Positions 7,448-15,174 of a stretch of DNA of 64,000 bases are shown here, one piece after another (position 1 is the first letter of the stretch; each line of letters starts with the position of its first letter). The position numbers were made by a program, and so were the translations under genes. The notes beneath the pieces were generated by a model. It saw only the letters and a list, made by a program, of their open reading frames with translations, had not been told where the DNA came from and made no database searches. This stretch comes from Caulobacter sp. Root1455 (GTDB lineage: Bacteria; Pseudomonadota; Alphaproteobacteria; Caulobacterales; Caulobacteraceae). The stretch lies in contig NZ_LMFQ01000009.1 of NCBI RefSeq assembly GCF_001426905.1, positions 105 through 64,104 on the forward strand. The letters run 5' to 3'.

Positions 7448-8484
7448 GACGACGAGACCTCCAGACGATCATTGGGCCAGTCGGCGACGACGGCCAGGGT
7501 GAAGCGACGGCCGATTCTGTCCGCCAGGGCGTTTTCCAGAGCGGCGAAGGCCTCGGCCACGGCGGCACCGCAGCGCCCCGCCAGTTTGCCGCCGGGATCC
7601 GCCCTGCCCTCGCGCTCGAAAGCCCGGACCAGCCGCAAGGCGCCGGCGCGGGCCGACAGTCCGCCCGTCTCGTCGAGCAACCGGTCGAGAATCGGCTTGG
7701 TCCGGCGCGGCACGATCATCTCGAGCGCCCCGAACTTGCTGATCGGACCGAGGCCCACCCCGGGATTGTCGACGGCGAAGGCGTTGCGGGCCGCCGTGGT
7801 CAGGGCCGGACCGTCGTGGCCGCGGCCGACCAGGTCGAAGACCACCAGCCCCGCCAGGCCCTTGAGACGCAGGATGCGGGCGGCCGTCGTGAAGGCGGCC
7901 AGGTTGGCGGCGCGGGCCGCCTTCTTGGAATCCCCCTCGCGGCCTCCAAGATCGACGTCGACGGCCACCAGGGCCCGGGTCGCCTCGATGCTGACGTCGC
8001 CGCCGCCCGGCAGGGCGAAGACGGTGGCCAGGGCTTCCGCCTCGGCGGCCTCAACGGCCTCCAACGCGGCCAGGCCTTGGGTCGGCGAGCCGGACTTCAC
8101 CCAGAGGCGCAGCAGTTCGTCGATGGTCGGGGCGTGGGCCAGCACGCGAGGCTCGCCCTCGGCTGGTCCGACGTAGCGGGCCACGGCCGACTTGTCGCGG
8201 CGCGAGGGGCTGCGGATCTCGACCTCGACGACCTGGCCCTCGACCAGCTTGGGCATGTCGGGCTTCAGGGCCAGCAGCAGGTCGGCGCCGCCCGGCAGGG
8301 CGACGAAGGCGGAGTTGAAGGCCCGCTCGATCTTCCTGACCCGCGCCACGCCGCGCACGCCCTCGGCGTCCAGCGGATCGTCCCCGTCCCATTGGGCGAC
8401 CAGGCGCTCGGGCCGACCGTCCAGGGTGACGACCCCGACGGTCTCGCCGATGCCCTTGTAGAGGTAGGCGCGCCGCTCGCTCAT
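7444..8484 (-). CDS. Ribonuclease E/G family protein (short form)
   Basis: 346 residues from the ATG at 8484, which overlaps the maf stop by four bases. RNase E/G enzymes are 5'-end-sensing endoribonucleases. The N-terminus has a degenerate S1-like segment, and the DNase I-like catalytic core is recognisable: TRALVAVDVDLG supplies the first metal Asp and LKGLAGLVVFDLVGR the second. It is much shorter than RNase G (~490 residues) and the CPxC zinc-link motif of RNase E is absent, so assembly of the usual tetramer is doubtful. This short form is found in other alphaproteobacteria beside maf. Confidence 0.85.
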   Translation of the reverse strand: MSERRAYLYKGIGETVGVVTLDGRPERLVAQWDGDDPLDAEGVRGVARVRKIERAFNSAFVALPGGADLLLALKPDMPKLVEGQVVEVEIRSPSRRDKSAVARYVGPAEGEPRVLAHAPTIDELLRLWVKSGSPTQGLAALEAVEAAEAEALATVFALPGGGDVSIEATRALVAVDVDLGGREGDSKKAARAANLAAFTTAARILRLKGLAGLVVFDLVGRGHDGPALTTAARNAFAVDNPGVGLGPISKFGALEMIVPRRTKPILDRLLDETGGLSARAGALRLVRAFEREGRADPGGKLAGRCGAAVAEAFAALENALADRIGRRFTLAVVADWPNDRLEVSSS

Positions 8485-9065
8485 TTTCGATAGCCCAGGC
8501 CGGTCAGCAGGTTCAGCGTCTCGTACAGCGGCAGGCCGACGACCGAGGTGTAGGAGCCGTGCAGGTCGATGATGAAGCCGCCGGCCACGCCTTGCACGCC
8601 GTAGCCGCCCGCCTTGCCGTTCCATTCGCCGCCGGCCAGGTAGTCGGCCTGCTCCTGGTCGGACAGGTGCTTGAACTGCACGCGGGTCTCGACCAGCCGC
8701 GAGGCCTCGCGCCCGTCGGGAGCGATGGCGGCCACGCCGGTCAGGACCTTGTGATTGCGGCCCGACAGCAGCTTGAGGCAGTCGGCCGCCTGCTCGGGCG
8801 TCTCGGCCTTGGGCAGGATGCGGCGGCCGACCGCCACGACGGTGTCGGCCGCCAGGACGATGGCGCCGGGCGAACGCGACGCGACCGCCCTCGCCTTCTC
8901 GACCGCCAGGCGCAAGGCATGGCGCCGCGGGGTTTCGTCCCGCAGCGGCGTTTCATCGATGTCGGCGGGATCGACCCGATCCGGGGCGACGCCGACCTGC
9001 GCCAGCAGGTCCAGGCGCCGGGGGCTCGCACTGGCCAGGACCAGCGGCGTCCGCTGGACGACCAT
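8481..9065 (-). CDS. maf: Maf family nucleotide pyrophosphatase
   Basis: 194 residues, full family length. The N-terminal LVLASASPRRLDLL motif is diagnostic. It is followed by DIDETP, the conserved VEKARAVA helix, AADTVVAVGRRILPKAETP with the catalytic Asp, and SGRNHKVLTGVAAI. Near the C-terminus, WNGKAGGYGVQGVAG and NLLTGLGY complete the fold. Maf proteins hydrolyse dTTP/UTP or modified nucleotides to monophosphates. It starts 8 bases after infA and is coupled to the RNase gene. Confidence 0.95.
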   Translation of the reverse strand: MVVQRTPLVLASASPRRLDLLAQVGVAPDRVDPADIDETPLRDETPRRHALRLAVEKARAVASRSPGAIVLAADTVVAVGRRILPKAETPEQAADCLKLLSGRNHKVLTGVAAIAPDGREASRLVETRVQFKHLSDQEQADYLAGGEWNGKAGGYGVQGVAGGFIIDLHGSYTSVVGLPLYETLNLLTGLGYRK

Positions 9066-9073
9066 CGCCAGCC

Positions 9074-9292
9074 CTACTTGAAGCGGTAGGTGATGCGGCC
9101 CTTGGTCAGGTCGTAGGGCGTCATTTCCACGAGCACCTTGTCGCCGGCCAGCACGCGAATGCGGTTCTTGCGCATCTTGCCGGCGGTGTGGGCGATGATC
9201 TCGTGATCGTTCTCCAGCTTCACGCGGAAGGTCGCGTTGGGCAGCAATTCGCTGACCGTACCGGGAAACTCGAGCAGTTCTTCCTTAGCCAT
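9074..9292 (-). CDS. infA: Translation initiation factor IF-1
   Basis: 72 residues, [20 protein letters not shown] to the end ITYRFK, a single OB-fold (S1) domain of exactly the normal length. [20 protein letters not shown] and [10 protein letters not shown] are near-invariant in the family. IF-1 sits in the 30S A site during initiation. The start at 9292 is fixed by the conserved N-terminus; upstream in-frame codons to 9388 are non-conserved. It lies between the phosphatase gene and maf in a conserved alphaproteobacterial operon. Confidence 0.98.
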   Translation of the reverse strand: MAKEELLEFPGTVSELLPNATFRVKLENDHEIIAHTAGKMRKNRIRVLAGDKVLVEMTPYDLTKGRITYRFK

Positions 9293-9388
9293 CAGGCCTC
9301 TCAAAACGGGTGACGCCATGCCGGTGAAGCCCCGCGACGATTGAGTCGGGGAGCGGATCGCGGCTGCGAGGCGGGGTGTATAGCGCAT

Positions 9389-9847
9389 TCACCCCCCGAA
9401 CGTCGATGGCGCGCCGAAACGTTGTCGAATCGCCGTGGCCAGAGCGTCACGCACCTCGCGATAGGCCGTAAGCATGGCCTCGCGAGAACCGTCCGCGAGG
9501 GTGGGGTCGTGGGTTGGCCAGTATTCGATGTCGGTGGCCCGGTCCCGCGCCAGCTCGACGGCCCTGTGCTGGGCCTCCGGGGTCAGGGAGATGACGACGT
9601 CGAAACTGTCGTCCTCGAGCTGGGCGAAGCTCTTGGGTTTGTGGCCGCTGACGTCCAGGCCCATCTCGTCCATGACCACGGCCACGAACGGATCGATCCC
9701 CTCCTCGGCCGGGTCGGGCTTGAGGCCGCACGAATCGACGAACGCCCGCGTGCCGTAGAAGTGCTTGAACAGCGCCTCGGCCATCGGCGAGCGCACGCGG
9801 TTGTAGTTGCAGGCGAACAGCACCGCGTCCGGAAGATCCGCCGCCAC
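9389..9847 (-). CDS. Low-molecular-weight protein-tyrosine phosphatase family
   Basis: 152 residues. The P-loop is close to the N-terminus: C13-NYNRV-R19-S, the CX5R(S) signature, preceded by the strand AVLFA. The general-acid loop is near THDPTLADGS. The family includes tyrosine phosphatases and arsenate reductases; lack of the extra arsenate reductase cysteines favours a phosphatase-like role. The stop lies about 100 bases before the infA start, and the gene follows the UPF0262 gene by 5 bases. Confidence 0.88.
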   Translation of the reverse strand: MAADLPDAVLFACNYNRVRSPMAEALFKHFYGTRAFVDSCGLKPDPAEEGIDPFVAVVMDEMGLDVSGHKPKSFAQLEDDSFDVVISLTPEAQHRAVELARDRATDIEYWPTHDPTLADGSREAMLTAYREVRDALATAIRQRFGAPSTFGG

Positions 9848-9852
9848 GTTCC

Positions 9853-10329
9853 CTAGCCCCGCCAGTGCAGCGCGCAGATCAGGGTGAACAGCCGGCGGGC
9901 CGTGTCGAGGTCGGTCTTGACCTTGCCCTCCAGCCGCTCGCGCAGCAGGGACGAGCCCTCGTTGTGCAGGCCGCGCCGGCCCATGTCCAAGGCCTCGATC
10001 TGCTGGGGCGAGGAATTGCGGATCGCCGAATAGTAGCTGTCGCAGATCATGAAGTAGTCCTTGATCACCCCCTTGAAGGGCGACAGGGACAGCAGGTGCC
10101 GGCGCTCATAGCCCGGCCCGGCGATGTCGAAGGCCAGGCGGTTCTCGACCAGCGACAGCTTCAGGTCATAGGGCCCGCCCGCCGCCTCGGCCGGCTCGAA
10201 ATAGTTGCCGTCCAGCAGGTCGAAGATCGCCACCTGCCGCTCCTGCTCCTGATCCCGCGAGGCCGCCGCGAGGCTGTCCTCGTCGATGACGATGGATTTC
10301 AGGAACTGGCTGGCCTTGGCGTCGGACAT
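9853..10329 (-). CDS. UPF0262 family protein
   Basis: 158 residues, full length for this uncharacterised alphaproteobacterial family. Conserved blocks are IFDLLDGNYFEP, LSLVENRLAFDI, LSLSPFKGVIKDYFMICDSYYSAIR, and MGRRGLHNEGSSLLRERLEGKV followed by DLDTARRLFTLICALHWRG. No catalytic motif or membrane segment is evident. It lies 18 bases downstream of hisD, an association kept across the class. Function is unknown. Confidence 0.93.
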   Translation of the reverse strand: MSDAKASQFLKSIVIDEDSLAAASRDQEQERQVAIFDLLDGNYFEPAEAAGGPYDLKLSLVENRLAFDIAGPGYERRHLLSLSPFKGVIKDYFMICDSYYSAIRNSSPQQIEALDMGRRGLHNEGSSLLRERLEGKVKTDLDTARRLFTLICALHWRG

Positions 10330-10347
10330 CGTCGGCAGACTTGCCCC

Positions 10348-11649
10348 TTACGGCTTGGTTGGCAACCTGCCCAAGGGAAGGCGGATGGACGCCGACAGGG
10401 CGTGGGCCGGCAGGCCCTCGGCTTGGGCCAGGGCCACGGTGTGCGGCCCCAGGATCCCGAACGCGGCCGCGTCGCACTTCACGATCGAGGTGCGCTTGAG
10501 GAAGTCGTAGATCGACAGGCCCGACTGGAAGCGCGCCGCGCGGCTGGTCGGCAGCACGTGATTGGAGCCGGCCACGTAGTCGCCGATCGCTTCGGGCGTC
10601 AGGCGGCCTAGGAAGATCGCCCCGGCGTGGCGCACGCGGTCGGCCAGACGCTCGGGCTCGTCGATCGCGAACTCGACGTGCTCGGGGGCCAGCAGGTCGA
10701 CCAGGCGCGGGCTGTCGTCCAGCGGGCACAGGATGATCGCGCCGTGGTCGCGCCACGAGGCGGCGGCGTCGACGCCGGTGGCCAGGGTCTTCAGCAACGC
10801 GTCGACGGCGTCGGACACCGCCTGGGCGAACGCCTCGTCGTCGGTGATCAGGATCGACTGGGCGGCCGGGTCGTGCTCGGCCTGGCTCAGCAGGTCGGCG
10901 GCGATCCAGTCGGGATTGTTGTTCCTGTCGGCGACCACGACGATCTCGGACGGTCCGGCCAGGGCGTCGATGCCGACCACGCCATAGAGGCGGCGCTTGG
11001 CGGCGGTGACATAGGCGTTGCCCGGGCCGACGATCTTGTCGACCGGCTGGATCGGACCGGCGCCATAGGCCAGGGCGGCGACGGCCTGGGCCCCGCCGAT
11101 CCGCCAGATCTCGGTGACACCGGCCTCCTTGGCCGCGGCCAGCACCGCCGGCTCCAGCTTGCCGGGCGGGGTGACCATGGCGATGCGGTCGACGCCGGCC
11201 ACCTGGGCGGGCACGGCGTTCATCAGCACGGTCGAGGGATAGGCCGCGCGGCCGCCGGGCACATAGACGCCCACGGCCTCCAGCGGCGTCCAGCGCCAGC
11301 CCAGCTGCACGCCGGCCTCGTCGGTCCACGACTGGTCGACCGGACGCTGGCGGGTGTGGAAGGCGCGGATGCGGGCGGCGGCGAAGGCGATGGCCTCGCG
11401 GACCTCGGCCGAGCACTCGGCCGCGCCGGTGGCGATCTGGTCGGCGGTGACGCGGATGGTGTCCTCGGTCAGCTCCACGCCGTCGAACCGGCTGGTGAAG
11501 CTGAGCACGGCCTTTAAGCCGTCGGCCTGGACGGCGTCCAGCACGTTGCGCGCGGCCGCGTCGACGTTCTCGGGCGCGCCCCGGCGCTCGTCGAGGAAGG
11601 CCTTGAAGGCGGCGGGGAAAGCGGGATCGGCGGAATTGAAGCGACGCAT
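10348..11649 (-). CDS. hisD: Histidinol dehydrogenase
   Basis: 433 residues from the ATG at 11649 ([15 protein letters not shown]). It catalyses the last two steps of histidine synthesis, histidinol to histidine with two NAD. Recognisable blocks: [22 protein letters not shown] (NAD binding), [42 protein letters not shown] with zinc ligands, [10 protein letters not shown] with the catalytic Glu-His pair, and [22 protein letters not shown]. It is the first gene of the hisD-to-yacG operon. The in-frame extension to 11832 is made of repeat DNA. Confidence 0.97.
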   Translation of the reverse strand: MRRFNSADPAFPAAFKAFLDERRGAPENVDAAARNVLDAVQADGLKAVLSFTSRFDGVELTEDTIRVTADQIATGAAECSAEVREAIAFAAARIRAFHTRQRPVDQSWTDEAGVQLGWRWTPLEAVGVYVPGGRAAYPSTVLMNAVPAQVAGVDRIAMVTPPGKLEPAVLAAAKEAGVTEIWRIGGAQAVAALAYGAGPIQPVDKIVGPGNAYVTAAKRRLYGVVGIDALAGPSEIVVVADRNNNPDWIAADLLSQAEHDPAAQSILITDDEAFAQAVSDAVDALLKTLATGVDAAASWRDHGAIILCPLDDSPRLVDLLAPEHVEFAIDEPERLADRVRHAGAIFLGRLTPEAIGDYVAGSNHVLPTSRAARFQSGLSIYDFLKRTSIVKCDAAAFGILGPHTVALAQAEGLPAHALSASIRLPLGRLPTKP

Positions 11650-11696
11650 GGGGCCTAGATGCGGGTTTTTTGACAAGACACAAGAGGTTTGGTGCG

Positions 11697-11827
11697 GCGA
11701 ACGCTTGCCCCCTACGGGTCGCTTCGCGACCGTCTTCCCCCGGAGGGGGAAGAGGAAGGCGCGCGTCCTCCGCCCCCTGTGGGGGCGGACAGGCGGCCAA
11801 GCCGCCAGGTGGGGGCAAGTGTTCGCG
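11697..11827. repeat. Composite palindromic repeat, copy 2 (inverse of 125-267)
   Basis: The whole element is the reverse complement of the one at 125-267: CTTGCCCCCTAC start, GGTCGC-ttc-GCGACC stem, CCCCCGGAGGGGG hairpin, CCCCCTGTGGGGG hairpin, GGCGGC-caa-GCCGCC stem and GGTGGGGGCAAGTGTTCG end. Compared with copy 1 the two inner stems differ on both sides in compensating fashion, so the hairpins are conserved as structures. It lies just upstream of hisD. Confidence 0.8.
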
Positions 11828-12388
11828 GGCACGACTTCACAGGCACGGCTCTTCGACCTCGGGCTTTCGCGACGAGTGGCTGGGGAGGCGCGGAGCGGTC
11901 CGGGCCCAGCCCGGATGACCGTGGGTGTTGTGTGTGCGTTTCGGCTAGACCTGACCGCTCCGCCGAACCGTTTTTACCGAGGGACGGCGATTGAGGGCTT
12001 GTTTCATCCCGATCGACGTTCCCCCTCGGGCGGGCAGGATCAGGTCGCCCGGAAGGGGCCGTCGGCGACTCCGACAGATCCTGGAACAGGCCGGTTTGAC
12101 TCCCGGCCCCGTCGACCCCGGCTGTCCCGCGTTCGCCCGCCCCGGGCCTTGGATCCTTCTGAGACCCGCCGCCCAAGCCGACCCGCCCGCCAGGCCAGCC
12201 AGGCCCCGCTCGGTTCGATCCCCATCGCCTGCTTGGGCCGGTACCAAGAGCCCTCCCCCGCGATGGGGACGGGTTTATTGTGCAGGAGGTTTGAGCGCTG
12301 GCGCGTTCGTGACGCTGATTATTTTGCAGGGCGTTGGAAGGGTTCAGGTTTCTCGCGGGGCCGGCGGGGATGGACGCCGCTCGATCCC

Positions 12389-12595
12389 CGCCGGGGACAT
12401 ACTCTCACGCCAAGACCTCGACCAATCGATCCGCCGAACGCGGGGTGAGTGCGTGTCCCCAACGCCATCCACGACGCGTCCAGGCCGTTCCCGTTCCAAG
12501 AGCGGCAAGCTCAGCGGACGAAGTTGGGGACACGCACTCACGGCGCCCCCTCTGCAACCCGGCCACCGCCGGGGTGTGAGAGCATGTCCCCGGCG
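12389..12595. repeat. Nested inverted-repeat element
   Basis: An outer pair, 12389-12411 and 12573-12595, matches at about 21 of 23 positions (CGCCGGGGACATACTCTCAC and its inverse). An inner pair, 12445-12463 and 12523-12541, is a perfect 19-bp inverted repeat (GTGAGTGCGTGTCCCCAAC). Both arms share the core GTGAGnGnrTGTCCCC, so the ~207-bp unit looks like two REP-type palindromes nested in one another. With the element at 11697 it accounts for most visible structure in the gene-free stretch 11650-12634; the remaining part shows nothing coding. Confidence 0.75.
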
Positions 12596-12634
12596 GCCCC
12601 TCCCTCTCCCCTATGGAAGAGGGTACGAAACGCC

Positions 12635-13141
12635 ATGACCAACGACCCCATCTCCGTCACCCCGGCCGACCTGGCCGCCTCGCCCGACCTGGCCCAGGCC
12701 CTGCTGGCGCTGAACAACGCCCACGCCGTGGAGCTGTCGTGGCTGGAGCCGTCCCGGCTGGCGCATCTGGCGGCGCAGGCGTTCCTGGCCGAGCGGATCG
12801 GCCAGGCCGACGCCCTGCTCCTGGCCTTCGACCAGGACGCCGACTACGACAGTCCCAACTTCCTGTGGTTTCGCGAACGCTTCCCGCGCTTCGTCTATGT
12901 CGACCGCATCGTGGTCGCCGCCCAGGCGCGCGGTCGCGGCCATGCTCGCCGCCTTTATCAGACGCTGTTCGAGCGGGCCCGCGCGGCGAGGCACGAGCGG
13001 ATCGTCTGCGAAGTCAATTCCAACCCGCCCAATCCGGCCTCGGACGCCTTCCACGCCGACCTCGGCTTCACCGTGGTCGGAACCGGCGAAATCCACGGCG
13101 GGGATAAGACGGTGACCTATCTGGCGCGGGCCCTGGACTAG
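12635..13141 (+). CDS. GNAT family N-acetyltransferase
   Basis: 168 residues. The acetyl-CoA site is in VYVDRIVVAAQARGRGHARRLYQTLFE, where QARGRGHA is the Q/RxxGxG/A loop. It is followed by the strand IVCEVNSNPPNPASDAFHADLGF, the usual motif B and the GF turn. The N-terminal part (SVTPADLAASPDLAQALLAL) is the acceptor-binding half. The substrate cannot be predicted. It stands alone between a repeat element and the convergent VOC gene, whose stop is 5 bases beyond its own. Confidence 0.88.
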   Translation: MTNDPISVTPADLAASPDLAQALLALNNAHAVELSWLEPSRLAHLAAQAFLAERIGQADALLLAFDQDADYDSPNFLWFRERFPRFVYVDRIVVAAQARGRGHARRLYQTLFERARAARHERIVCEVNSNPPNPASDAFHADLGFTVVGTGEIHGGDKTVTYLARALD

Positions 13142-13146
13142 TCGCC

Positions 13147-13617
13147 TCAGCCCTTCGCCGCGGCTTCCAGCGGCGCGATGTCCAGCTTGACCATCTTCAG
13201 CATCTGCTCGGTCACGCGCTTGACCTTGGCCGGGTCGAGATCGTCCATCAGTTCGCGCAGGCGGGTCGGCGCGATCTGCCAGGACAGGCCCCAGCGGTCC
13301 TTGAGCCAGCCGCACTCCTCGGTCCTGCCGCCGTCCTTCAGCGCGTCCCACAGGCGGTCGAGCTCGGCCTGGGTGTCGCATTCGACCATGATCGAGAAGC
13401 TGTGGTTGAACGGGTCCAGCGGACCGGCCTCGATGGCCATGTAGTTCTGGCCGCCCAGCACGAAGGCGGCGATCTTGACGCTGCCGGCCGGGCCGGACGG
13501 GTTGTCGGCCATCACCGCCGAGACGCTTTCGATCCGGGAGTCGGGAACCAGGCCGGTATAGAAGCCGATCGCCGCCTCCATGTCCTTTTCGAACCAGAGA
13601 TGTTGGGTGACCTTCGT
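13147..13617 (-). CDS. VOC superfamily protein (PhnB/3-demethylubiquinone-9 MTase-like), apparent ACG start
   Basis: 156 residues counted from ACG at 13617. The family core is clear: VTQHLWFEKDMEAAIGFYTG, FVLGGQNYMAIEAGPLDPFNHSFS, ECDTQAELDRLWDAL, and CGWLKDRWGLSWQI followed by P. Relatives begin M-K-V-T-Q or T-K-V-T-Q at this point. Here the codon at the expected start is ACG, with a good AAAGGA site about 8 bases upstream. ATG and GTG codons exist farther upstream (13674, 13647), but they encode an Arg-rich stretch with no family similarity. The function of these VOC proteins is mostly unassigned. Confidence 0.82.
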   Translation of the reverse strand, partial: TKVTQHLWFEKDMEAAIGFYTGLVPDSRIESVSAVMADNPSGPAGSVKIAAFVLGGQNYMAIEAGPLDPFNHSFSIMVECDTQAELDRLWDALKDGGRTEECGWLKDRWGLSWQIAPTRLRELMDDLDPAKVKRVTEQMLKMVKLDIAPLEAAAKG

Positions 13618-13771
13618 CGCTTCGTCCTTTCGTGTGACCCAGCCCACCCCAAGGACGGACGAGGCGCGCGCCATCCGACGTCCCGGCGCTCTTTTCCTCA
13701 CCCGCATCGCGGGGGAGGAGAAGGGAGCCCGCAGCGGCGAGGCCGCGCCTTGAAACCTTGATGGCGAGCCT

Positions 13772-13862
13772 GCTCTGGCGTCTGACCGAGTCAAGGACGA
13801 CGCGCCGCGTCGCCGCGATGCGGCCGCCGGAGGCGGTCCCTGACTCGGTCAGACGCCAGAGC
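13772..13862. repeat. Palindromic element with perfect 22-bp inverted ends
   Basis: GCTCTGGCGTCTGACCGAGTCA at 13772-13793 is exactly inverted at 13841-13862, and the match continues inward for four bases after one mismatch. The ~47-base interior is itself GC-rich and partly self-complementary. It lies between the VOC gene and the atypical gene at 14029. It could be a MITE-like insertion or an RNA hairpin. Confidence 0.75.
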
Positions 13863-14028
13863 TCCGATCCACCAAGGCTTTAAGGCGTGGCCCCATCCGG
13901 AGCGGATGGGGGCTTGCGCCAAGCGGACGTTTCAGATGTCCAAGATGGGTGGAACGCGGACATGCTTGTCTTAGGTGATGCCCACGGATTAGGTGATCTC
14001 CAAGCTCTACCTTAACTTGAAGGTCGTC

Positions 14029-15105
14029 ATGTTCGCTACGTTCCGCTCGGCTCTTCGTATCTTCGCTGCGATGGGAACGATCTTCGTCACATACGTTATC
14101 GACATTGGACGCGCCACGGCCAGACCGGCCGAAGAAGCTTATTGTAGCGCTCCAAAGTTTCAATCACTCGCCGCTGCTCCGGGCACTGGCCGTTTCGGCT
14201 GGATCGTCGATTGCCTGCCTACGCAAGGCCCGGTCGAAACGCGGTTGGTGCTGTCCGCGCCTGATAGTGGCGAGCGAATGGTGACGATCGGTCTCCATTT
14301 GGACGCGCGAATGCTCGGCTTTGATCCCTCCGGCCAAGTCTATTGGGCCCGCACGCAGGCTAAGGACACGCTTCAAGCGGCAAGCCGTCGGCTAACGATC
14401 TGGAGCTATAGGGACGGCGGTCAAATCCGCGAAGCGGCAGCATTGGATCTGCCTTTTGAGGCGGAGATCGGCGAAAGGATCGACGTCCCCGATGGTTGGC
14501 TGATCCGTCTTCATTCGGCGTCTGGGAGGATGCCAGAACGGGGTCTTTTCCTGTTCTACCGTCGAGGCGAAATCAAAGTCGCTGATACAGCGTTTATTGG
14601 GAAGCTGCTGTGGCGAGCGGGCCCAAACGCATTCCTCTATCGTGATCGAGAGGACACCTTGAGAGCGATCGATCTCGACGGTCACGACGCCCCTGAGGCG
14701 GCTACGACCTATGCGCCGGCCCTACAAATGTTGGAGCCTTGGGACCACTATGCTGGCGACTTTAACGGACAAGTTGCGCTCCGCATCCAAGACAACTCCG
14801 ACACCCACGTCTACACCGCCTCACTGATCACCGCTCCCGCCACACCAGGAGCGACGGCCAATGCTCAATCGTTGGCGACGTGGCGTGATGACTGGCTTAG
14901 GACCGTCACCATGTCGGCTGATGGCAGAAAGGCGGCCTTCGCCTTTTCGGACCGAATAGAGGTGCTCACATCCGCAGACGGGTGGAGAAACGCCCGTGTC
15001 TTGCCATACGACGACGCGTTCCAATCGGATATCGCCTTCGACGCCAGCGGTACGACGCTGATTGCTATCACTCAGGCCGTTCGCCGCTGGTCGATCGCTC
15101 CATAG
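14029..15105 (+). CDS. Hypothetical secreted protein, beta-propeller-like, atypical composition
   Basis: 358 residues from the ATG at 14029, which has GAAGG seven bases upstream. An N-terminal signal-like segment (FRSALRIFAAMGTIFVTYVI) precedes a Cys at CSAPKF. The rest has repeated short strands with SADGRKAAFAFSDRIEV and FDASGTTLIAIT, similar to WD40/propeller blades. I do not recognise the family. Codon third positions are visibly richer in A/T than in neighbouring genes. It is bracketed by direct copies of CAAGCGGACGTT (13920-13931, 15124-15135) and by a 22-bp palindrome, so acquisition by transfer is likely. Confidence 0.75.
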   Translation: MFATFRSALRIFAAMGTIFVTYVIDIGRATARPAEEAYCSAPKFQSLAAAPGTGRFGWIVDCLPTQGPVETRLVLSAPDSGERMVTIGLHLDARMLGFDPSGQVYWARTQAKDTLQAASRRLTIWSYRDGGQIREAAALDLPFEAEIGERIDVPDGWLIRLHSASGRMPERGLFLFYRRGEIKVADTAFIGKLLWRAGPNAFLYRDREDTLRAIDLDGHDAPEAATTYAPALQMLEPWDHYAGDFNGQVALRIQDNSDTHVYTASLITAPATPGATANAQSLATWRDDWLRTVTMSADGRKAAFAFSDRIEVLTSADGWRNARVLPYDDAFQSDIAFDASGTTLIAITQAVRRWSIAP

Positions 15106-15125
15106 CCAACAGGTCAGGCCCGGCA

Positions 15126-15148
15126 AGCGGACGTTGGTTGCGTCCGCT
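15126..15148. terminator. Hairpin after the atypical gene
   Basis: AGCGGACG-TTGGTTG-CGTCCGCT, a perfect 8-bp stem 20 bases after the stop of the gene at 14029 and before the convergent NCS1 gene. No T-run follows. Its left arm repeats the CAAGCGGACGTT sequence seen on the other side of that gene, so it may be repeat-derived rather than a dedicated terminator. Confidence 0.5.
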
Positions 15149-15174
15149 CTGGGGCGAAAGCAGACCTCAGCCTC

